This document shows, piece by piece, positions 15,396-22,706 of a stretch of DNA of 24,303 nucleotides. The stretch is from a virus, in IMG/VR virus record IMGVR_UViG_3300042326_001767, positions 1 through 24,303 of that record; one strand, 5' to 3'. Below the pieces are notes generated by a model. The model was not told the origin of the DNA, searched no databases, and was given only the letters and a program-made list of their open reading frames with translations. Position 1 is the first letter of the stretch; every line of letters starts with the position of its first letter. The translations under genes were made by a program, and so were the position numbers.

Positions 15396-17084
15396 ATGCT
15401 TAATTTATCACAGTTTTATCCAGTTAATATTGCAACGGGATTATTTGTATATACAGTTAATAATCAAACAATTAACGGTATTAAAACTTTTAATGAAAGA
15501 ATTATCAGTCCTGAAATAAGAGGGAGCGGTATAGCCGGAGTAAATAAAAAAATTGATTTACAAGCTGGGCAATTATATTCTGGCCCAGTAACAGTTTCTT
15601 TAGATTATTGGAACCGAATTCTTTCAGGAGATTGGGCTTTTGAGCGCAAACCAAATATAAATGGTTCTGGAATAGTATTAAGCGATGAGTTATCTTTATT
15701 CCCAAATTCTATTGTATATACAACTGGAAATCAAACAGTTAATGGTTTTAAAAATTTTACATCCAAACCTACCATTAACAATTCTCAACCGGTTTTATTC
15801 AGTGAAATATCATTATTTTCAAATATAATTGTTTATAAAACTGGGGACCAAGATATTAATGGTCTTAAAAATTTTAATATAAGACCGACGGTTAATAATA
15901 CTAATGTATTTTTAAATGGAGACTCGTATGCAAATGTTAATATTTTATCGTTAAATACTGGCTTACCATTTTTCATACAACCCGCCCGTAAAACTTTTTA
16001 CGAAATAAATTCATTAGATACGAATGGGGTTGTAAATGTTTATTTACCAAGTGGGACAAATTGTTTAGAAGGCGATGAATTAAATTTAACATTTAGTAGC
16101 TTGGGTTGTAAATATAATATTTATCATTTGGATCAAATTAACCCAATTGTTCCTACTGGTATATATTTATTTAAAACAATAGAAAGCGGATTAAGTAAAA
16201 AAGGTCTTAATTTATATCACCAAGGCCCAAATGGAAGAAGATGGACACCTGTTCCGATATTAAATGAAATATATAATTTTATTGATGATAAAAATTGTGT
16301 ATTTACGACTGGAAATCAAAATATTGTTGGAATAAAAACATTTAATGATGTTAATATAAACAAAATTAATGGTAATACAAGTTTTGGTATTTATAATTAT
16401 GAATTTCCAATATATTACTCGGACTCTTCCATCGCGCAGGAAAAATATTTATTAACTGGCTCAAATCCTGTTACGGGTATCCGAAACGGAGATATAGTAA
16501 ATTTTTATTTTGAAAAAGATGTTTATTTTAATCCACAATATGTTCCGACGAGATCTAGAACTTTAAAAGTCAACCCTGGAATTTTAATTAATGTTAATCC
16601 ATCGGACCCTAGTATAAGTGGTTCTCGTAATTTAATTAAATTTAAAAACAATACTCCTTATTCTGGAAAAGCTATAAGAAAAATAAGGTATAATTCTACG
16701 ATTGGAAATGGTTATAAATCTTTTTTTCTATTACCAGAATCTTTTTATAGTAATAACTCTCCAATATTGAGACCTAAAACTAGAAATCTAGAAACTTTTT
16801 ATGATATTTTTGTTCCATCTGGTTCTGGTGTTCAAACTCCGGATGTTAGATTTATTAGATTTCGTACTCCGAGTAGTTTTCCTTTTGTTCAAGGAACTTG
16901 TTTAAATTTACGTTTTACTTTTCAGGCAGATAGTAGTCCATGTATAGTTAGTGGAATAGCATATGGATCAAATACTCCTATATTTACAATATCTGGAGCA
17001 AACTATGATTTTATTCAAAAAGAGCGTGTAATAATAATTAGTAAAGGAGGTGATGGATCAATTCCAGAATTTAAGCATTGGTAA
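15396..17084 (+). CDS. Fibre/appendage protein with repeated TGNQ...G-KNF modules
   Basis: A 562-aa protein, mostly beta-rich and low in charge. It carries three clear modules (residues 18-46, 107-137, 146-176) of the same type as in the gene at 13270 (VYTTGNQTVNGFKNF, YKTGDQDINGLKNF) and a degenerate fourth (302-326, TTGNQNIVGIKTF). Between and after them lie unassigned beta domains, with RPRTRNLETFYDIFVPSGS-like strands near the C-terminus. It lacks a collagen stalk. A structural fibre or baseplate appendage made of tandem modules is the best reading. It is the first gene of a unit that continues through the three next large genes. Confidence 0.7.
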   Translation: MLNLSQFYPVNIATGLFVYTVNNQTINGIKTFNERIISPEIRGSGIAGVNKKIDLQAGQLYSGPVTVSLDYWNRILSGDWAFERKPNINGSGIVLSDELSLFPNSIVYTTGNQTVNGFKNFTSKPTINNSQPVLFSEISLFSNIIVYKTGDQDINGLKNFNIRPTVNNTNVFLNGDSYANVNILSLNTGLPFFIQPARKTFYEINSLDTNGVVNVYLPSGTNCLEGDELNLTFSSLGCKYNIYHLDQINPIVPTGIYLFKTIESGLSKKGLNLYHQGPNGRRWTPVPILNEIYNFIDDKNCVFTTGNQNIVGIKTFNDVNINKINGNTSFGIYNYEFPIYYSDSSIAQEKYLLTGSNPVTGIRNGDIVNFYFEKDVYFNPQYVPTRSRTLKVNPGILINVNPSDPSISGSRNLIKFKNNTPYSGKAIRKIRYNSTIGNGYKSFFLLPESFYSNNSPILRPKTRNLETFYDIFVPSGSGVQTPDVRFIRFRTPSSFPFVQGTCLNLRFTFQADSSPCIVSGIAYGSNTPIFTISGANYDFIQKERVIIISKGGDGSIPEFKHW

Positions 17085-17094
17085 ATATATTAAT

Positions 17095-17187
17095 ATGAGC
17101 AACTTGAACAAAGAGGCCTATGCGCTAGCCCTAAGAAGGTACAGCACGAGGACAACCCGTAGAAATACGTTAGGTTGCCCATGTTAG
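17095..17187 (+). CDS. Possible 30-aa small ORF in a GC-richer island
   Basis: An ATG in the same TAATATGAG context used by larger genes here opens a 30-codon frame ending TAG. The peptide starts MSNLNKEAYALALRRY and ends LGCPC; it has five Arg and two Cys near the C-terminus, and no match I recognise. Codons (CTA, GCC, AGG, ACG, TGC) differ from the TTA/AAT-heavy neighbours. It lies in the 122-bp gap between two fibre genes. The same bases fold as RNA (separate entry), so the coding reading may be incidental. Confidence 0.35.
   Translation: MSNLNKEAYALALRRYSTRTTRRNTLGCPC
17115..17179 (+). ncRNA. Putative structured RNA element (two hairpins, one GAAA tetraloop)
   Basis: Hairpin 1 pairs GGC(C)TA (17115-17120) with TAGCC (17126-17130) around TGCGC. 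Hairpin 2 pairs GG(A)CAACC (17150-17157) with GGTTGCC (17173-17179), then, across a 3-nt bulge (17170-17172), CGTA (17158-17161) with TACG (17166-17169), closed by a GAAA tetraloop (17162-17165). GC content is near half in a gap whose flanks are about 30 percent or lower. It matches no ribozyme, riboswitch or tRNA that I know. Confidence 0.35.
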
Positions 17188-17206
17188 TATATTTAATAAA
17201 AAAATT

Positions 17207-18166
17207 ATGTTAAATGAACGTTTACAAATAGGATATTTAGAAATTAAAAATAGACCAGTTGTTAATGGAACCGGTGTTTTATTACAGGGCGAGGCGTCTG
17301 CATCTTCAGTTATTTTTAATGGTAATAGACAAATTAGAAGAATACCATCTGTTTCAGATGCTCCTTATGGTGGGGGCACAGTATCTGAATTTTTAAATAA
17401 TATGTTTTTTCCATATACTCAATCAGTTTTAACTTTAAACAATTTTACAAATAAAACTTATGGTTATGATACAATAAACTCTGAAACATTTGCGGGAACT
17501 TTAGATGTAAAAGACGATAATGTAACTGGAATTGCATTTTTATTTTCTAATACTGTTTTAAGCGGATCAGCAACCCCATTAGTAACAAATAATAATTACT
17601 CAGTTTCACCTGTTAATTTCTTATTATCTCCACCAGTGCCGTCGAGTCGTCAAAGTACTAGCCCCCAATCTTTTATAACAAGAATATTTGGTATAAGAAG
17701 CGGAACGACTCAATTTACACAAGATTCTAATTCTGTAAGACTTCGTTTTGAACCACCTTACTTTTTTGGGGTATCATCAAATCCAAATTTAGGAGTTGAT
17801 GTTACAGGTTTAACTAGAGTTAATCCTTCTACGTATTTAAATATAAACGGCTCTAATTATAATGTCGGGTCTAGACCTTCTTTTATTAATGGGTTACAAT
17901 TTTCTGTTACTAACGGTTATATTTATTTTGCTTATCCAGATTTTCAGAATGTAGGAGAATCTCTCAATAATTGGGGTTTTCTAAATTCAACTAATGGTAT
18001 TCAGGATGCAAATAACTTTTTAGATTATAGTTCTACGTATACAAATTCAACTGTCAATATTAATTTTCCGACAAGATCAAATATGACTTATAGGATATAT
18101 AGATCACAATTATTAACGCCAATAATTCAACCTACAACCTTCACACTTAATTTTAAATTTACATAA
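17207..18166 (+). CDS. Fibre/appendage protein with one half-module
   Basis: A 319-aa beta-rich protein. The N-terminus LEIKNRPVVNGTGVLLQGE (residues 11-29) is the second half of the TGDQ...SGV-L-GE module shared with the two preceding large fibre genes; the rest of the module is missing, as if truncated. An Asn/Ser/Thr-rich body follows with GGGTVSEFLNNMFFPYTQ (about 57-74), an element often seen in phage proteins with immunoglobulin-like tail domains, and an IKFT-type terminal strand. No enzymatic motif is visible. It starts 19 bp after the small island and ends 12 bp before the next gene. A virion appendage role is inferred. Confidence 0.65.
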   Translation: MLNERLQIGYLEIKNRPVVNGTGVLLQGEASASSVIFNGNRQIRRIPSVSDAPYGGGTVSEFLNNMFFPYTQSVLTLNNFTNKTYGYDTINSETFAGTLDVKDDNVTGIAFLFSNTVLSGSATPLVTNNNYSVSPVNFLLSPPVPSSRQSTSPQSFITRIFGIRSGTTQFTQDSNSVRLRFEPPYFFGVSSNPNLGVDVTGLTRVNPSTYLNINGSNYNVGSRPSFINGLQFSVTNGYIYFAYPDFQNVGESLNNWGFLNSTNGIQDANNFLDYSSTYTNSTVNINFPTRSNMTYRIYRSQLLTPIIQPTTFTLNFKFT

Positions 18167-18178
18167 GGAAAATAATTT

Positions 18179-18685
18179 ATGGGAGTACCATTAGCAGGAG
18201 ATTTTGATGTAGCCGTAACAAAACCAATCGATAGTCGTATGGTTTGGACTGGAACTATATCTAATTTAAATAATATACCAAATAAATATCCAGGTTTATC
18301 ATGTTATGTAACTGGAGATAAAAATTTATATGTATTTCAAGGCGATGATACTTGGGAAAAAATTGTTACAAATAATGTTGACTATATAGAGTTTAATAAT
18401 GCTGGAAATTTTAATATAAATAATACATATAATGGAAATGTTATATATGTAAATAGCGCTCTAAATGTTACCGGTCTTATTACTGGAAATATACAAGATT
18501 ACCCAATTGGATATAATACTACGATTGTACAACAAGGTCTTGGTCGTATTACTATATCTGGGCAATTACCATTAGGAATAATAAATAGAGTAGGGTTTAA
18601 TCAGACCGCTGGACAATATGCAGTTGCATCTATATTAAGATTAAAAGATACTAGTCTTTTTATATTGTATGGAGATATTATATAA
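18179..18685 (+). CDS. Hypothetical fibre/baseplate-associated protein (168 aa)
   Basis: A 168-aa beta-rich protein. The start MGVPLAGDFDVAVTKPIDSR and GLSCYVTGDKNLYVFQGDDTWEKI resemble short N-terminal head domains in phage tail proteins, where a displayed parameter-like repeat precedes a globular part. The C-terminal half is Asn/Gly/Ile-rich (GYNTTIVQQGLGRITISG), fitting a beta sandwich or C1q-like tip. AAGGAA (18165-18170) lies 8 nt before the ATG, one of the few visible Shine-Dalgarno sites. The stop overlaps the next start by one base (TAATG), so the two are coupled. Confidence 0.6.
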   Translation: MGVPLAGDFDVAVTKPIDSRMVWTGTISNLNNIPNKYPGLSCYVTGDKNLYVFQGDDTWEKIVTNNVDYIEFNNAGNFNINNTYNGNVIYVNSALNVTGLITGNIQDYPIGYNTTIVQQGLGRITISGQLPLGIINRVGFNQTAGQYAVASILRLKDTSLFILYGDII

Positions 18686-20676
18686 TGTTTGGAAATTTTA
18701 CAGCAACAGCTGGTGTAGTTGCTAGTAATTTTGTTAACTCGCCAAATATCATTGAACCAACAATTAATTGGAATTTTAATGATGTTTTTATTCTAGATTT
18801 TAATCCACCTGGAGTTGAGAATATAAATGATAGACCCAGAATCAATTCTTGGAGAGATAATGACGGAATTCCAGATTTTAGATATTTACAATATTTATCT
18901 GGTGGTCAAATTATGTTATCCCCAGCTCCAGTTGGGACTTTAATACAACCATGGGGAAATAGAAAAACCGGATCTTATAAATTATCTAAATTATCAATCG
19001 GCGGAAATAGACTTGCGGGAATAGATTTATTTACTCATAATTTTGCGACCCCTATAAATTTAAATCCGCCAATACAAGAATGGTCAATAGATAATTCCCT
19101 AGCTTCGAGTGGCGAGTTAAAATATCAATATTTATTTAAAACTGGAAATAAATATCCAGTTATTGATATTGAAATAGATTATAAAAACAATTGTAAGCCG
19201 GTAACAATACCGACTTGTAATCCGGATACTCAATTATTATCTTATATTGGAACTGGTGCTCTAAATGGGTGTCCTATTTTTTCTTGTATAAATAAATCTG
19301 TTTTTACAACATCGCTTGAGGTTGGTGACGCGTATGATATCGATTGGATTGACGGGCCTGGGAAAGCGCTTTTTGGACGATGGTCTTTTAGTAGTGGATT
19401 TGGTACATTCAGAAATACGAGTAATTCTAATCAATTTGGAAGACAAAGTATCGGTAATGATGCGTTCTTTATTGTTGGGACTACGGGTTCTATATTATCA
19501 AGTCATATAGCGAATTTTGATTTAACCAAACAATTGAATACGGGGAGTTCTTTGTCATTCGATGTTAATTATGCATGGTATGGCGGAGTAAGAGAGGTTA
19601 TTTTTAGAGGTTACGGGGGTATAATACAAGAATTTGGATCTCCCCATCCAGACGCTATAAACAACACTAGATATCGTTTTTTTCATGGTGAAAATGATAA
19701 TTTAACTTTTTTTACTTCTGGAATCGCAGGTGTTCCAACTACCACTGGCACACATTTAATTACTGGAGGTTTGGGTGCCTATTTAAAAGCTTTTAATTAT
19801 AGATTAACTAATTTAGGAACTGGCATGGAAATGGTAGTTAGATCTACTGGTATTTCTGAACCATTATATATTAATCGTATTACTGGACTAAATATAGATT
19901 GGTCAAATTTTGTTACCGGTTTAACGTTTACTGCAAGGACTTTTCCGAATGTGTCTCCAGTAGACTGGTTTAATTATGGATTATATTTTAATAATATTAA
20001 ATATGAGACTGTTCCAGATCCGATTTCTCAAATATTTGTAACAAATCTAAGCTCTAATAGTTTTAAACTTAGTTGGAATAATATTAATAGTGCAACCGGG
20101 TACAGATTAGATATATCTACCGATTCAAATTTCACAAATTATATTGCTGGATATAATAATAAAACATTAAATGTAAATTTTGAGCTTGTTCAAAATGTAG
20201 CCAGTAGTACAAATTATTATACAAGAGTAAGAGCTGTTAACGAATTAGGCCAAAGCGTTACATCTCCGGTTTTAAATGTTAAAACAATTAGTAGCGATTC
20301 AATAATTCTTACAAGAAATTTTCCCGATATAGCTATCATGGGTGACGTACTAGGGTGTCAAAAATTAGAAATTTTTAATTATGTTAATACATCAAATGTA
20401 AACTTAGAATATTCTATTATAGGGGACGTAGATGACGAATTATTTATTAACAATGTTCTTTATGAGTCTGGTATGTATCCTTTTTTGGGATGGCCATCTC
20501 GAGTATGTAATTGCAGTTTTCCTATTAATGGTGCGCATTCAATAACCCCATATAATGGAACACTAGCGCCAGGACAATCCTTAAAACTAGAAACAATGAG
20601 TTATGATAATCCTGGAGGAGCAACTCTTTTACGTTATAATTTGCAAGTTATATTTTATATGCAAGTTATATTTTAG
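18685..20676 (+). CDS. Large appendage protein with fibronectin type III domain
   Basis: A 663-aa protein. Residues about 205-440 form a beta-rich region with lectin/jelly-roll character (WSFSSGFGTFRNTSN, SLSFDVNYAWYGGVREVIFRGYGG). Residues about 443-535 are a fibronectin type III domain: SFKLSWNNINSATGYRLDISTD and TNYYTRVRAVNELGQSVTSP show the W, the Y-x-V/L and the YxxRVRAVNxxG strand signatures. A further beta domain (540-650) has several cysteines (CQKLEIFNY, RVCNCSFP). FN3 domains are common in tail and adhesion proteins and can bind host glycans. The last six residues come from an 18-bp tandem duplication that moves the stop codon. It is translated by overlap with the upstream gene and ends the fibre unit. 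Confidence 0.72.
   Translation: MFGNFTATAGVVASNFVNSPNIIEPTINWNFNDVFILDFNPPGVENINDRPRINSWRDNDGIPDFRYLQYLSGGQIMLSPAPVGTLIQPWGNRKTGSYKLSKLSIGGNRLAGIDLFTHNFATPINLNPPIQEWSIDNSLASSGELKYQYLFKTGNKYPVIDIEIDYKNNCKPVTIPTCNPDTQLLSYIGTGALNGCPIFSCINKSVFTTSLEVGDAYDIDWIDGPGKALFGRWSFSSGFGTFRNTSNSNQFGRQSIGNDAFFIVGTTGSILSSHIANFDLTKQLNTGSSLSFDVNYAWYGGVREVIFRGYGGIIQEFGSPHPDAINNTRYRFFHGENDNLTFFTSGIAGVPTTTGTHLITGGLGAYLKAFNYRLTNLGTGMEMVVRSTGISEPLYINRITGLNIDWSNFVTGLTFTARTFPNVSPVDWFNYGLYFNNIKYETVPDPISQIFVTNLSSNSFKLSWNNINSATGYRLDISTDSNFTNYIAGYNNKTLNVNFELVQNVASSTNYYTRVRAVNELGQSVTSPVLNVKTISSDSIILTRNFPDIAIMGDVLGCQKLEIFNYVNTSNVNLEYSIIGDVDDELFINNVLYESGMYPFLGWPSRVCNCSFPINGAHSITPYNGTLAPGQSLKLETMSYDNPGGATLLRYNLQVIFYMQVIF
20641..20676 (+). 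repeat. 18-bp tandem duplication spanning the stop codon
   Basis: TTGCAAGTTATATTTTAT (20641-20658) and ATGCAAGTTATATTTTAG (20659-20676) differ only in first and last base. The unit-1 final codon TAT occupies the place of the TAG stop in unit 2. The C-terminus is thus LQVIFYMQVIF, extended by six residues. Confidence 0.85.
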
Positions 20677-20690
20677 AACTGATAATTAAA

Positions 20691-20710
20691 ATAAAATATA
20701 AATATTTTAT
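20691..20710 (+). terminator. AT-only palindrome ending the fibre unit
   Basis: ATAAAATAT (20691-20699) and ATATTTTAT (20702-20710) form 9-bp arms with a 2-nt centre, between the 663-aa gene and the lysis cassette. As RNA a loop of at least four bases would leave eight pairs. It is a weak terminator candidate or a protein-binding palindrome. Confidence 0.3.
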
Positions 20711-20721
20711 AATTTAAAAGT

Positions 20722-20735
20722 TAGTGTATATAAAT
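20722..20735 (+). promoter_or_regulatory. GTGTAT promoter-like signal before the lysis cassette
   Basis: TTAGTGTATATAAATA (core 20724-20729) lies 16 nt before the ATG at 20740. It is the GTGTAA signal with one change. It also contains TATAAATA, the T4 late promoter sequence, but that string is not present at the other sites and is likely fortuitous. Confidence 0.42.
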
Positions 20736-20739
20736 ATAT

Positions 20740-21009
20740 ATGAGATATTTATTAATATTCAGCATGTTCTTGACTGGATGTATATGTTTAAACCCAGATC
20801 ATAAAAAATCTGCACCGCCAATTGCTAATACTGGAGAAGTCATTAGCTCATTAGAAAAAACAAAAACTGAATTACAAAAAGCTGGCGAATCAAATACTGT
20901 AGTTGGTGAAAAAGTAGAAAAAGCTTTAACACTTGCCGAGCGTTTAGAAAAATTGTTGGAGCAGATAGACCAATCAGAATCAAAAATAATAAAGGAGCCA
21001 ATTAAATGA
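20740..21009 (+). CDS. Small lipoprotein of the lysis cassette (outer-spanin candidate)
   Basis: An 89-aa protein with a signal peptide ending in a lipobox FLTGC, placing the lipidated Cys at residue 14. The mature chain is short: a Pro-containing linker (NPDHKKSAPPIAN) and then a charged helix with heptad pattern (LEKTKTELQKAGES, VEKALTLAERLEKLLEQID) to the end. Outer-membrane lipoproteins of this size at the head of a lysis cassette are typical outer spanins, which fuse inner and outer membranes at lysis with an inner-membrane coiled-coil partner, here the next gene. The genes overlap by ATGA. The spanin role is inferred from architecture and position, as sequences of spanins are not conserved. 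Confidence 0.65.
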   Translation: MRYLLIFSMFLTGCICLNPDHKKSAPPIANTGEVISSLEKTKTELQKAGESNTVVGEKVEKALTLAERLEKLLEQIDQSESKIIKEPIK

Positions 21010-21518
21010 AAAAATTATTATTAATTATATTATTAGTTTTACCTGTTACGAGTTTTGGTCAATTTTGGAAACCAAAACCTAAAGCAACTCCAAAACCAAC
21101 TCCGGTTTTAGTAGAAAAATCAAAAACACCAATTCAAGATGCAAAACAAATTGTTAAAGAATTACAATCAGAATTAAAAATTGCAAAAAATGAAAACGCA
21201 AAGTTGAAGCAAAATTTAAATGAAGCTAATGTTAATGTTAAAAATGGATTTATACAAATCGAAAAATTAAATAAAGACATTACTACTTTAAAAGAATGGG
21301 GTATTGTTCAACAAGCAGAGGCTCAAAAATGGCTTGAAAAATATACAAATGCAATCAAACGATATCATCGTTTAAAATGGATTGCCGCAATTATTGCTGG
21401 TGCGGTTGGGGTACTTTTGGGCTTGCAAATTATGGGGTTTGTTCCGCCACCATATAACTTGTTAGTTCCAATTGGTGGTGCGGGATTATTTTCAACACTT
21501 GTTTGGGTGTTTTTATAA
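21006..21518 (+). CDS. Membrane-anchored coiled-coil protein (inner-spanin-like)
   Basis: A 170-aa protein. Residues 1-19 are a signal peptide or signal anchor (KKLLLIILLVLPVTSFGQ), 20-35 a Lys/Pro-rich linker, 42-115 a long coiled coil (QIVKELQSELKIAKNENAKLKQNLNEA). Residues 124-144 and 151-170 are two membrane segments separated by a Pro-rich turn (FVPPPY). The anchor is therefore at the C-terminus, opposite to the usual inner spanin, which is anchored at the N-terminus; the N-terminal hydrophobic segment may be either a cleaved signal or a second anchor. AAAGGAG (20991-20997) lies 8 nt before the ATG, a clear Shine-Dalgarno site. Function in lysis is inferred from neighbours. Confidence 0.6.
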   Translation: MKKLLLIILLVLPVTSFGQFWKPKPKATPKPTPVLVEKSKTPIQDAKQIVKELQSELKIAKNENAKLKQNLNEANVNVKNGFIQIEKLNKDITTLKEWGIVQQAEAQKWLEKYTNAIKRYHRLKWIAAIIAGAVGVLLGLQIMGFVPPPYNLLVPIGGAGLFSTLVWVFL

Positions 21519-21519
21519 T

Positions 21520-21999
21520 ATGTGGAATAATATTAAAAATATTGCAAGTAATGCTGCCGCATTTTTAAGTTCAAATAAAGTTCCACCTGGAACTCCTATT
21601 GAATTACAATCTTCATTACGAAATGAAAACCATTTTAAATCTAAAAAATTCTTTTTAGCATTTTCTTCATTTATTGGGTTATTGGCTTTTTATTTACTCT
21701 CGGTTTTTATATTATTTTTATTACCTACTAAGAATGAGCTTATCGCTGGATATGTTACAATTTTTACAAAGACGGTAGAAATTATTGCAATTATTGTAGC
21801 AAGTTATATTGGTGTTCAAGCGGCTGTTGATTTTAAATATGGAAGTTCTTCTAATGTAAATTTAGATTCTATTTTAACGTCCGAACAACGAGAAGAAAAA
21901 GTAATTGAAGAACAAACTATAGTTTATGCGAATAAATTTAAAGATGATCCTTCATATGCTCCAATTGAATGGGTATTTAGTTACGGAGATCAACAATGA
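21520..21999 (+). CDS. Two-helix membrane protein (holin candidate)
   Basis: A 159-aa protein starting at the ATG that begins 1 bp after the upstream stop. A longer in-frame start at 21472 would lie inside the previous gene and lacks support. Two hydrophobic segments (about 44-68 and 76-103) are joined by a short polar turn (PTKNEL). The N-terminal 40 residues are amphipathic and the C-terminus from 104 is charged and soluble (LTSEQREEKVIEEQ). Two spans of this size next to an endolysin fit a class II holin, which opens the inner membrane to time lysis. The 55-residue C-terminal tail is longer than usual. The stop overlaps the endolysin start by 4 bp. Confidence 0.55.
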   Translation: MWNNIKNIASNAAAFLSSNKVPPGTPIELQSSLRNENHFKSKKFFLAFSSFIGLLAFYLLSVFILFLLPTKNELIAGYVTIFTKTVEIIAIIVASYIGVQAAVDFKYGSSSNVNLDSILTSEQREEKVIEEQTIVYANKFKDDPSYAPIEWVFSYGDQQ

Positions 22000-22691
22000 A
22001 AGCATTAGAGCGTGGAGATGTTAATGAAGAAGTTAAACAATGGCAATTGTTTTTACAAAGTGCTGGTTATAAAATTCCAACAGTTGATGGAGCTTTTGGG
22101 CCACAAACAGAAAAAGAAACTATAAAATTTCAACTTAAAAATGGCTTAAAACCAGATGGAGTTGTTGGACCAAAAACTTGGAAATTCGTAACTAATATTT
22201 CTAACAACACTCCCTTATCGCAACGCTGGCCAAAACAAGATTATACATCAATGTGTAATTTTTATGGGCCGGTTGGGGAGAACATAACAAAACTTGAAGT
22301 CCCATATAAATTAAAATTAGCATGGGATCCTACAACAACATTAAATAAAATTTCTTGTAATGAAAAAGTAGCCAAATCTTTATATACAATTTTTGAAAAT
22401 ACATTAAAAATATATGGAGAAAAAGAAATAGTCAAATTAAGATTAGATATGTTTGGCGGTTGTGTTAATGTAAGACGAAAAAGAGGTGGGTCTTCTTGGT
22501 CTATTCATTCTTGGGGCGCAGCTGTGGATTTAGACCCTGATAACAATCAATTAAAAATGGGAAAAGATAGTGCTTCTTTTGCTAAGCCCATATATAACGA
22601 TTTTTGGAAAATTGTAGAAGCCGAAGGCTGGACAAGTTTAGGTCGTGCGAGAAATTTTGATTGGATGCATTTTCAAGCAGCTTATTTATAA
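21996..22691 (+). CDS. Endolysin: peptidoglycan-binding domain plus M15 (VanY-like) peptidase
   Basis: A 231-aa lysin. Residues 2-65 form a peptidoglycan-binding type 1 domain: RGDVNEEVKQWQLFLQSAGY, VDGAFGPQTEKETIKFQ and PDGVVGPKTW. The C-terminal domain (about 100-231) is an M15-type zinc peptidase: SIHSWGAAVDLD gives the H171-x6-D178 pair of the SxHxxGxAxD signature, and DWMHFQ gives D222 and the third ligand H225. M15 members cut peptide stem bonds of peptidoglycan. GGCVNVRRKRGG in the middle is a loop of the domain. No signal peptide, so export needs the holin. GGAG (21985-21988) lies 7 nt before the start. It is the last gene of the lysis cassette. Confidence 0.9.
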   Translation: MKALERGDVNEEVKQWQLFLQSAGYKIPTVDGAFGPQTEKETIKFQLKNGLKPDGVVGPKTWKFVTNISNNTPLSQRWPKQDYTSMCNFYGPVGENITKLEVPYKLKLAWDPTTTLNKISCNEKVAKSLYTIFENTLKIYGEKEIVKLRLDMFGGCVNVRRKRGGSSWSIHSWGAAVDLDPDNNQLKMGKDSASFAKPIYNDFWKIVEAEGWTSLGRARNFDWMHFQAAYL

Positions 22692-22702
22692 TAAATTATA
22701 AA
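22685..22702 (+). terminator. AT-only hairpin at the end of the lysis cassette
   Basis: TTTATAA (22685-22691) and TTATAAA (22696-22702) are perfect 7-bp arms around TAAA. The left arm includes the endolysin stop codon, and the GTGTAA of the next unit starts 7 nt after it. Weak by composition. Confidence 0.3.
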
Positions 22703-22706
22703 AATA

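Noticed and set aside
17095-17187. Hammerhead, HDV-like, tRNA or group I intron identity for the structured island
   Set aside because: No CUGAUGA core, HDV pseudoknot, T-loop or intron core is seen; the GAAA sits in a tetraloop.
13270-20676. Diversity-generating retroelement acting on the fibres
   Set aside because: No reverse transcriptase and no template/variable repeat pair with adenine-biased differences is visible.
20728-20735. T4-type late promoter TATAAATA before the lysis cassette
   Set aside because: The string is absent from the other unit starts, and chance occurrence in AT-rich DNA is likely.
21472-21999. Longer start for the holin candidate at 21472
   Set aside because: It would overlap the previous gene by 47 bp in another frame; the ATG at 21520, 1 bp after the stop, is better placed.
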